From Paratrimastix pyriformis (lineage: Eukaryota; Preaxostyla; Paratrimastigidae), in the NCBI GenBank assembly GCA_027972325.1, contig JAPMOS010000023.1, positions 134,001-198,000 of the forward strand: DNA of 64,000 nt. Direction: 5' to 3'. Below, in pieces: positions 14,450 to 25,898 of the stretch (positions within the stretch are counted from its first letter, which is position 1; each line of letters starts with the position of its first letter). The translations under genes were made by a program, and so were the position numbers. The notes beneath the pieces were generated by a model. It ran no database searches. It saw only the letters and a program-made list of their open reading frames with translations, and was not told where the DNA came from.

Positions 14450-15845
14450 ATCGCTATCAGGCCCCCACTCCACCAGACGTCCGCCGCCGCACCCCCAACG
14501 TTCGAAATGGTGTCGCATTTTGGGGGGGACCCGCCCGTGAGCCCATTTCGACCTGCCAAACAAAACGTGACATCACACACATGCCCCATTTGGTGCGGCG
14601 AGCCTGAGCTCGCAGTGGGTGTGGGACAAAGCGAATGGTGGGTCGCCATCTAAGTTGGTCCCGAAGACCTTTTCCAAAAAAGCGCTCTGGAGCGCTCTGC
14701 TCTACCACAGTGGGTCTTCACTCCTAGCGTCCAAATGGGTCCTGCACCGACCGATCCCTGGGAAAATTGGAAATACGCTCCCACAGGAACCAGCCCGGAA
14801 AACAGAGTCGCTCTTCCCCCATACGCAATACTCGCTGTGTCAGGCTGATTTGCGTTGGTCTTTCCTACGGCTCCTTGCGTCTTTAAGGGGGTTTCTCACT
14901 GTTTCAGATATCCGATGGCCTCTTTCCATGTGGTAGGGTGTTGCCAATCACTTGTTCAGTTGAGGAAGGATCATCCGCATCTTTAGCCACGTACGATGGT
15001 GATTGCCCATCCGCGAAGCATGTTCTGATTTATCGAGGTTCGTTTCGATATTCGCTGCTCTGATATTGTCCCAAGTCCTGCTCATCTAATGCATGAGCCG
15101 CGGCCACTCTGTCTCGCTTTTGTGTGTTTTCTTGCACAACACGAGCACTATGTGCAATTTCTCGTTAATGCGTGCGTTTTTCATTGGTTTGTACTTTTCC
15201 AACACGTTGTGTGCCCCAAACTTACATCTCAAAAGAGAGCTTCTTGGTCCGCGGGGTTGAACCGGCTACCGCATTTTTTGAATGGTAGCTGTTTTGTTGG
15301 GCTTTCCGGGGGTCGGCTCTTTTTTGTGGCGGATGTTTTCTAGCCCTCCCGTTTCCTCTGTGTGATGGCATTCACTACATGTGTTTGGCACTCCACCTTC
15401 ACGACATCTCATTTAATTCCAATTTTCCCTGGGAAGTGTCATTTTCGGAGGGGGTCTCGCTTCGTCAATGCACTAGGTCATGGAAACTCTGGAGCGCTCC
15501 AGAGCCCTTTTCCAGATCCCTCCCTGTTCTCCGCACATCACATCGGATGCACCCGCACTTTGTTCGCCAGTTCCCCACACGTACAGGGCAGAGGATCACG
15601 GTTAGCAAACAACAATACCCCACCCACTCAGCTCGCACGGGGTGGCATGGGTTTGGGCACCCGGGCAGCGGCCCCCAAAATGCGACAGTTTCGGGACCCA
15701 TTTCGAACGTTGTCGCCGGGTTTTCTACCAACACCTTCTCAGAACCAAGCCCATTTTTTTTTTTTTGTAAAGAGATGAATGTTCTGTGCTTTCAGGAGCG
15801 GCGTTGGTAAAGAAGGACTGGCTGGGGTTGAGCGGCCGAACGAAG
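14450..15845. other. Lower-GC stretch without recognisable genes
   Basis: Composition falls toward 50% GC, with T-rich runs. Frames are short and have no domain-like content. I see no tRNA, rRNA or repeat structure beyond the bordering palindromic arrays. Confidence 0.5.
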
Positions 15846-15847
15846 AA

Positions 15848-15985
15848 GCGGGCATGCCCCCGGGAAGCGGGCATGCCCCCGGAAGCGGGCATGCCCGATT
15901 GCCCGCGGGATTCCCGCTTCGGGCATTTGCCCGCGGGATTCGCTTCCCGGGGGCAACCGGGCATTCCCGCGGGATTCCCGCGCCC
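15848..15985. repeat. Second, scrambled array of the palindromic repeat
   Basis: GCGGGCATGCCCCCGGGAA units in the opposite orientation to the 14.3 kb array, plus degraded pieces (GCCCGCGGGATTCCCGC). The GGGAATCCCGCGGGCAACCGGGCA motif adjoining the 14.3 kb array is also present here in inverted form, so the two sites share flanks as well as units. Confidence 0.8.
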
Positions 15986-16275
15986 AGGCTCTCAGGGACC
16001 TCCGACCTTAGTGGCCCACCGTTTCGTTGTCACCACACTTGGATCGTTCTTTTGAGCATTTTTTTCGGATTCCCGCTCACCCCCCTCCCATATGTGTATT
16101 GGAAGACGACAGAGCATCACCATCTGAACACTTTTTCTCTCATCCGCAATCTTCATCACGCCACCCCGGAGTGCCCAGGGATCTCCAACCATAGTGGCCC
16201 ACCGTTTCGTTGTCACCTCACTTGAATGCATCGATTTTTTCGGATTCCCGCTCACCCCCCTCCCAGGCCCCGGGG
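15985..16275 (+). repeat. 100-bp direct repeat pair
   Basis: About 15985-16090 and about 16172-16270 share AGTGGCCCACCGTTTCGTTG, then TCACC, a T run and CGGATTCCCGCTCACCCCC. They are separated by about 85 bp of unrelated sequence. No coding potential is seen; this may be a tandem-duplicated non-coding segment or part of an unknown mobile element. Confidence 0.8.
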
Positions 16276-16727
16276 GTGGCCGTTGCCCCCGCGGGACGCG
16301 GAAGAGGAAGAAGGAAGGAAGACGAAATGCCGCAAAAGCATACACTGGGAAGGAAGCGGGCAGAATGCCCGCCCGGGACAATCCACGTCCTTTTCGTTTT
16401 CATGGTGTGCGTTCAGTGCTGTTTTTTTCTTGCATTGTGTGCCCGATTCTTTAAACCACCCATACACTGGGGAACTCGTAGTTCTCCCAGGGCATGTTCT
16501 ATAAAAAACGGGGGGGGGGGGGGGGGAGGGGAGGAGGAGGAGGAGGAGGAGGAGGAGGAGGAGGGAGGAATCAGACCTGGTCGTCCACGTAAATCGAATA
16601 GAAAACGAGAGGCTGCGCGGGGACGTCGGAGGGGCCAGGAGAGTGAATCAAAGATGGCAGCGCTGAAAGAAACTGATACCTAACGAGTTGCGCCAAAGCC
16701 TCTGCGGTTCAATCGAAGAAGAATCGG

Positions 16728-17890
16728 TCAGATCAGTGTTAGCCTTTTCAGTGCATAACTTGGGAGTGCGGACAGACTTTCACGACTCTTTCGTGAGTTC
16801 ACCTCGAGGTGCAGAAGAGGGAAGGACTTCTCCTTTCCCTCGAGAATTTTTTTGAGAACCAACTGACCGTCAGAAGTGCCCGCGCCGCCACTCTCGTCCA
16901 CAGTCATATGGGGGTACAACTGGAAAAAAGCAGCGCGTGACTGTGAGCAGGAATCTTGGGGGAGACAACCCCACAAAAAGAGGAAGCCACAAAAAATATT
17001 GGAGTGTTTCGTGTCGCCTGCATATGGGACTGGGACTGGGCTTGGCATTCCTCATCCCTCCCGGACGAGTCTATTTGGGGGTGTTTTGAATAGCCGGCTA
17101 GCGAAGTTGTACCCGGTTTTCTACCCCCAACCTGGCGGCACCGAACCGCCGAAACACCAAACCCCGAGTGTTGGGTCGTTCAAAGGGGGTCATTTAAGAC
17201 GGGATTTTTTTGCTCAGACGGCGAAATGTGCGGGGAAGTTTGGTGAGGTCTGTGTGGGTCAATTGGTATTCAGGTGCGGGGGTCATTTGGGGGTTTTCGC
17301 AAGATCATCGGGGCCGTCCCGATATCGCCCATTTGTACGGGTTCCACGCTCGCTCGGACTCGGAGTCTGGCCAAACAACCGGTCCAAACAAAGCGGCGAC
17401 AGACCCAGTTTGATGGAAAGAGATCCACCATGTTCCGACCCTTCATCGCCGAGACCTCAGGTATGCCATCAGAGAGGGAGGAGAGAAGCGGCCGAACGGC
17501 CGTCACAATAAGTTGATGACGGTAGTTCTCCTTGGGGGCGTCTGTGGTCAAAAGTGGGACAGGGAACGCGGGACGGGAAACGGACGTTCCGGATCGAGTT
17601 GAGTTCCCGACAAGAGGTCAGTAACGACTTGCCTCGGTTCGATTGGAAGGGGGAGGTCTGCCGGATCAGCATGGGAGGACGTGCCCTTCACGCGGCTCGG
17701 AGTGGCGCTGGCGGACGAGGCGCCGCTGACAGAAGAGGCGGCAGTGGCGGACGAGGCGGCAGTGGCGGACGAGGCGGCAGTGGCGGACGAGGCGGCAGTG
17801 GCGGACGAGGCGGCGCTTGGGGGGGACGGCGATGCACTCGGGGGGGACGGCGATGCACTCGGGGGGACGGCGATGCACTCGGGGGACGGC
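16728..17890 (-). CDS. Probable small intron-containing gene, unknown
   Basis: The best exon is 16919-16728: after a TTTTTTCCAG acceptor it reads LYPHMTVDESGGAGTSDG, VLKKILEGKEKSFPLLHLE and LSALPSYALKRLTLI up to a TGA. Upstream on the same strand, 17890-17580 encodes an Ala/Ser-rich repeat (SSATAAS units, from an 18-bp tandem) followed by PIEPRQVVTDLLSGTQLDPE, with a GTCCGT donor. A short exon near 17455-17408 ends at a GTCTGT donor. I infer one gene running from about 17890 to 16728, but the joins between blocks are not proven and no family is recognised. Confidence 0.35.
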
Positions 17891-17907
17891 GATGCAGGGG
17901 GAGAGTT

Positions 17908-18676
<769 letters not shown>

Positions 18677-18677
<1 letters not shown>

Positions 18678-21050
18678 CTGATGTCGCAAACGCCTATGGC
18701 TACTTGAAACACAACCTCATCCAGTTCACACTGTGGTACTATCACGTCCCTGAGCCCATTGCCGACCTTGTGTACCACTACTACGAAGGTCTGGCTGCCT
18801 GTGTGAAGACACGGGAGTGGACCACGGGGTGGATTCCCTTCCTCTCGGGGTGTTCCAGGGTTGCACACTGTCCACGATCCTTTTGACGCAACCTACAACC
18901 TCCTTGTGGAGTGGCTGAAGAGTGTGGACGTGCCGGGGTACGCGTTCAAGGTCCCCGAGGGTACGGCCCCCATCACGGTCCGCGAGACCCTATACGCGGA
19001 TGACACAAAGTTCCTGACCCAAAATGAGAAAGACAACCAAATGCTCCTGGATGGAATGGACGCCTTTTGGGTGGTCGCGCTGTCTGCGGGCCAAGACCAA
19101 AAGTGCCTGACGTTCGGCATGAAAAGTTCAGGCGTGATGTCAAGGTGGTGCGGACTGTCACCCCACCACGAGCGCAGAGTACAGCCCGTATGACCCACGC
19201 CTGCACATTGGCCCCGAACCGATCCCGTTCCTGGGGGAGCAGCCCTTCAAATGCCTGGGCCGGTTGATCTATGTGAACCTGAGGGATGACAAGATCCGTG
19301 AGAAGGTGTCTGATGACTTGGGGGGATGCTGGAAAGGTGGATGCCCTGTCCCTGTCAGGACCCCAGAAGGCCTGGCTGTACAACCACGCCATCGCACCAC
19401 GGATGTCGTGGCCTTTCATGATCTATGAGTTCCCTCAGTCATTTGTGGAGCGGACCCTCATGCCCCCTGTGAAGGAGCGTCTGAAAGCCTGGTTTGGCAT
19501 GTCCAAGTGTGCCTCCCGACATCCTGTTCCTGGATCGGGCACAGAAGGGGCTGGGCTGTGTGGATCTGGGCGATCACTTGCGTGCGATGGGCACTGTGCG
19601 CTCACACCTGCTGAAACACTCCTCGGACCTGCGTGTCAACGACCTGTATGCATACATCCGGGGAGTGGAGTCCCGTGACCGAAAGCGGAAGTTCCGCCCG
19701 ACCGTCACCCTGGAAACGGCCGAGAGGACTGTCGAGCTGAACCGTCTGACGGAGCTCGGGCAGACGGGGAGGGCGGGTCTGGGGGCCGACCGCAAGAAGA
19801 AGCGGACCCCCCAGCCCGAGGAGGACGCGGCTGGGCACCGCACGCGGTCCTGGGGGTGGTGAAACAGGAACAGAACGAGGCACACAGGAGACACCTGCTC
19901 TCGCTGGCTGTGCAGGGCCGGTTTCTGCACTGGGATGAGTGCATGCATCAGGACCTCTCATGGAGCCGGCTCATCTATGACATGTCCCCGGCCCTTGTCA
20001 AGTTCTATCTGAATGCCACCCTTGACACTGTTCCCTCCCCCCTGAACCTGACCCGATGGCGGAAAACGGTGGATGACCGTTGCGCACTGTGTGGGAAAGC
20101 GCACTGTGGGCTCTTTCACATCTTGAGCTTCTGCGGGAAAGCACTCGAGCAGGGTCGATTCACGTGGCGTCACAATCACGTCTTGACCCCGGTTGCCGGT
20201 GCGATCCGGGACAAGGTGGAGAAATCCCGCACTCTGGCCCCCGTCAAGCGGGGCATCCGCTTTGTCAAGGCCGCTGCTGTTGTTGCGGCTGCCCCTGCCC
20301 CTGCCCCTGCCCCTGCCCCTGCTCCTGCTCCTGCTCCTGCCCCTGCTCCTGCTCCTGCTCCTGCTCCTGCCCCTATCCTTGCTACTGCTGCTGCTCTTGT
20401 TGCTGCGGCTGCTCCGGCTCGAACCCGTGCCTGTGTCCGCTTCGTGAAAGCTGCTGCTGCTGTGGCCGCAGCCAAAGCCCCTGCCCCGGTCCCTGCTCCT
20501 GCTCCTGTTCCTGCCCCAGCTGCTCCAGCTGTCCCGCCTGCTCCCGCCCCTCGCGCCCATGTCCCTGTCCCCGCCCCTGCTGCCGTCCCTGCTGCCGCTG
20601 CTGCCGCCCCGAGCCTCCTTGATCTGGCCCGTGACTGGGTGATGTACGTTGACCTGCCCGATTTCCCGAATGGTGTCCCCCTGGATGCTGCACTGGGGGG
20701 TGCCGGCGCCCGGACCTGGTGCTGCGCTCGGAGACACTGAAAAAGATTGTGCTCCTGGAACTTACAGTCCCCTCGGAGCACAATGTGAGTGCGGCACACG
20801 AGCGTAAAACAGCCCGCTATCTGGCCCTGACCCGCGACCTGGCGGTGAAGGGCTGGACGGTGGAGCTGGTCCCCTTCGAGGTGGGCTCCATCGGGTTCCT
20901 GACACGTTCCTATCATGCCATGACCCGGCTGCTGGGCATTGGCTCCAAAACCCTCTCCACCTCGATCTCTGGCACTGTCCTGCGCTGCAGTTACTGGATC
21001 TTCCTGTCCCGGGGCGACCAACATGGGCGATCCATCTGTAACTCAGCTGC
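18677..21050 (+). mobile_element. 5'-truncated R2-type (RLE) non-LTR retrotransposon
   Basis: The sequence starts in the reverse-transcriptase domain (DVANAYGYLKHNLI), continues through FQGCTLST and the catalytic YADDT at 18993-19007, then the thumb region (GQPFKCLGRLIYVN-like). A zinc knuckle follows at 20079-20134, CALCGKAHCGLFHILSFC, which is CX2CX8HX4C. An Ala/Pro-rich tract comes next at 20275-20600. The element then has a restriction-like endonuclease, PDLVLRSETL...LLELTVP (PD-X14-E), with a downstream ERKTARY. This order is that of R2-like LINEs. The frame changes several times; at least two changes (GGGG near 18849, TTTT near 18878) are one-base losses in homopolymers, so some breaks may be assembly errors. 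The 5' end is cut at a (TG)n tract. The 3' limit is not sharply visible. Confidence 0.8.
20275..20600 (+). repeat. (CCTGCT/CCTGCC)n tract inside the LINE frame
   Basis: Hexanucleotide-like repeats encode alternating Ala-Pro with Ala runs between the zinc knuckle and the endonuclease of the LINE. A spacer of this composition is not usual for R2-type elements, and it may have expanded after insertion. Confidence 0.8.
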
Positions 21051-21477
21051 CTGTCCTGACCCGTGTCCCTTGTCCCCTGTCCTGTCCCGTCCCGTCCCCT
21101 TGCCCGTCCCGTCCCTTGGCTTTGCTCGTCCCGTCCTGTGGTGGTGTGTGGCCGGGGGGGATCCCCCGGAGGTGGTGGCACTGCCCCTAGCGCTCCGATC
21201 AGTAGGCTCATTCTGGGTGCCACTACACTTTCCGGATCCACTCCCCGTCTCGTGGGGATGGACCGTTTTCTTTCTTCTTCCTGTCCCTACTTCTGCTCCC
21301 CCCCACACTCTCCACACCCCGGCCCCGTCCCGCCCCGTCCCGTCCCGTCCGTCCCGTTCTTCACCGTGCCCCTCTGTGCTACGTGCGGCCTGTCCTGGTC
21401 GTGCTGCCCCTACGTCCCGTCCCTGGTGCGCCGTCCCGTCCCGTTCGTTGCCGTCCCGTCCCGTCCGTCGTCGATGC

Positions 21478-22469
<992 letters not shown>

Positions 22470-22470
<1 letters not shown>

Positions 22471-23039
22471 AACTTTCACGTGTGGTGGTGGGTGTGTGGG
22501 AGTGGGGCCATCAACTCAACATCCGTCAGGAGATCATGGACACGGACAGCATGGTCAAATCGCTGGGGTTTGTTGCGCCGGGATAGCGGGAGCCCTTCGG
22601 CGGCGCCTTCGGAGCAAGTGTTGACGTGAATGAGAAGCATTGCGCGGCGGCAACAGACCATCACAGTTCGGTGACGGGTTCTTCTGGGCGAGAGGTTCTG
22701 GGACAGAGACCGATGTGTGAAGATCAACGGAAAGCGTGCAGACCGCCGCACCCTCCTCTGTTGCCGAACGTTTCGCCCCAGCGGGATGAATCCTCACAGA
22801 AAAGTCATCGGATGTCTGAAAAAGATTCAGCCATCAAGCATCATCAAAACGGATTGTCACCGACCGACTCCATTCGTTTTTTTTGTTTTTGAGCTCGAAC
22901 AACGTGTTGGCCCGGGGGAATAGAAACAAAGCCGGGTCCAGCATTTTGGTCGGAAGCAACAGAAAAGGGCCGTTTTTTCTCGGCTTGAGCATTCATTGCG
23001 GATGGAGCCAGGGAGAGAAGCTGTTCCAACTTGCTCTGC
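22470..23039. other. Intergenic, nothing recognised
   Basis: Moderate GC, short frames only, no repeats of note. It is the 3' flank of the minus-strand CUE2-like gene. Confidence 0.5.
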
Positions 23040-24788
23040 TCAACCGATCTCTGGAGGAAGCGACGAACACTGTGCCGTTGAATTAGGACTGAAGGCGGTG
23101 GCAACTGGGGGTGCGATGAAAAGCGGGTTCCGCTCGACATCAACGGACTGGAGGATCGACTGGAGGACCCCTCGCTTCAGGTGAAACAGGCTCTCTCGCG
23201 TATCAAATCGATCAAAAACGCGCCTATTTTCTCGACGTGTCCCAGCGGACGATGAAAAACCCATCGGGATTGAAAGAATAATGTGCTCTTTGACCCTAAA
23301 AGGAGCGGACAAAAAATGAAAAAGGATCAAATCGGAGGTAGTACAGACCTGCAGGAATGCTTCCACAGCTGGAACGAGTCGGGCGTGGCCCCTACTGTGC
23401 GAGCCGCGCCCTGTGATCAAGATGACACGCGGAGGGTGCTCAGGGGCATCGCGCATCAGCTGGAAATGGGCCTCCAGAACCCCCAGAGCCTCGTTCACAT
23501 GCAACCTGGACGCACGTAAGGAGAAGTGATACTGCCTTGAATGGCATGAGTTGAGCAGACCCGTGTAAGTCAATCGCATAGGAATCCCGAAGGTGTTCGT
23601 TCCTAGAGGGAATCACGCCGCCGTTGCGGCAACCGGCAGGGGTGAGCAGACCGGGCCGTGAAAATCGTGTTGAATGCGCGTTCTTGCTCAGGCCTCAGCT
23701 TGGCACGCAGCTCGCGCGCCTGTTGAGCCACCGAGAGACCGGCAGGTTGAAGCAGGGTTGGTGCCACTCAGCATCCTCCCCCCGAATCGCCCGTCGACCT
23801 CCCCTCCCTCCCCCTCCCCCCCCCCTCCCCCTCCTCCTCCTCCTCCCCCGGACCTTCCTGCTGTACTCGTGGGCGGCCTTGCCGTCGTGGTTCAGATAAG
23901 CCCGGGTGGCGCTCTCGGCGCAATGGGCGATGGCTTGCTGCAGCGCAGCGCACGACTCGCGGGCCGACCGGTAGAGGCCGTTGGTGTCTGGCCGGTGGGA
24001 ATCACCCCCCAGGGGGATGTCGGCACATGCACGTGACGCACGGGAAGGGTTTTGATTGGGGCCCGTGAATGACGTTGATGGTGGTGGTTGCAAGGTGCCG
24101 TGGGTATTGCACCCAGGGGGATACAGACCATTGATGGAGATGGGGGGGGGGGTGGAACAGACCGTCGGCGTTGTAGATGGGGACGTCGGTCCCCCCGGTG
24201 GCCGCCCGGAGGGCCTCGCGCATCGAGAGCGGAATGTGCGCCGCGGGCTGCGGGCTGCCGCTGGGCGAACGCGACCCTGCACGCGAGCACAACCATCACC
24301 CCCGGGAGGGGGGGGTGTTGGGGGATAGGCGAGTCAGCAAATGCAACAACAGGGCACTCCTGCTCGGCATAAATTGCGCTACCCCCCTCCAGCGGGGGGC
24401 CGCACGGTAGGAGGGGAGGACGGGGCGGACTGCTGCGGGGGCGTGGAGGGGGCACAGTCACGGTGCGGCCCATGTCCTTCGGGATCGCCTCCAGCTCCTC
24501 CTGGGGCGCCGCAGGCTGGCCGTACACGTCCCGGGCAGCACGGACGGCTGGGGCGGGGCGGGGCGGGAGGAGGGAGGGGAGGGGGGGGGGGGGGGAGGGG
24601 GGAGGGATGGGTGATGATGGTGATGATGATGGTGATTGATGGCGGTGATGGTGATGTTGTTAATGGTGCTGGCGGCGATGGTGGCGGTGGTGGCGATGGG
24701 GTGTGATGCAGACATGCCGAGAGGTCGCCCTGGCAGCCGCGGAAGATTTCCTCGAGCTGCTCGGGTGACTGCCCCGGGTAGAGTGACT

Positions 24789-24819
<31 letters not shown>

Positions 24820-25857
24820 GGCGGAGGATGGGGATGAGGGAGGGATGGAGGGCATGGAGGACCGGTGGAGGGCCTCTATCCAGCATGAGGTATGTGAAAG
24901 ACTGCGTTGGTGGTATTCCGGGGGGACCGGAGGGGATGGGGTGGGGGGGGGACCTTGAGCTTGTCCAGCTTGAGGCGGACGCGGAGCGATTCGCTCTCGG
25001 GGGCTGCCCAGGCCGACGGGCTGCGGACCGAGCCCTGGAAGGCCGCCAGCGGCATCTGAACCACCAGGCACACAGGTCAGGCAGGCAGGCAGACAGGCAG
25101 GCAGGCAGCCAGGTAGGGCAAGGCACAATGGAATAAGAACGAAATGGCTGGGGCCGAAAGGGAGGATGGGTGGGAGGAGAGAGGGGACAAGGGCGCTTCA
25201 GTGACCTTCTCGGCCTTGGTCTTGCGGGGTGACGCCGATGGCTGCTGCGGCTGCGGCTGGGCGTCCTGCGGCTGCTGCTGGCGCTGCTTCTGCTGCAGCT
25301 CGGCCTCCTCGGCCCCGAGCAGCTCCTCCGTGGCAGACTCCACGTCGCCCTGCGCCCACGCCACCAAGGCGGCACCCACCCCACATCCCCGGGGAGGAGG
25401 AGTGTGTGTTTGTGGTCATGGGGCATGGGTGGGATTCGGTCGATCCAACACACTCAAAAAGAGGTGGGATTGGATTTGTTGTGAGTGGCTGGTGAGTGGC
25501 TGGTGGCCTTGGTGGTGGGGCATGCGGACCTGGTGGGCGGCGAGGAAGCCCTCGAGGGTGACCAGATCGAAGTGCGGGAAGATCTCCGCCAGCTGCCCGA
25601 GCTGCCACACCCACGCGCCACCGCCCCCCCCCGAGCGCCCGCCAGGAAAACCATCCCCCATCAGCATCGTCAGGAAGACCATCCCCCATCAGCATCGTGG
25701 TGTCAGGGGAACAGCCACACAGGTCATCCTCTCCCATCCACACGCAACACACACCCGCTGCCGCAGCCCTGGGCTCGCATTCCAGGGGCGGGCGGGCATC
25801 CAAAGTGGCGCCACTTTTCTGGCTCATCTGCACCATGAGGAACCGACCTTGACATCG

Positions 25858-25898
<41 letters not shown>

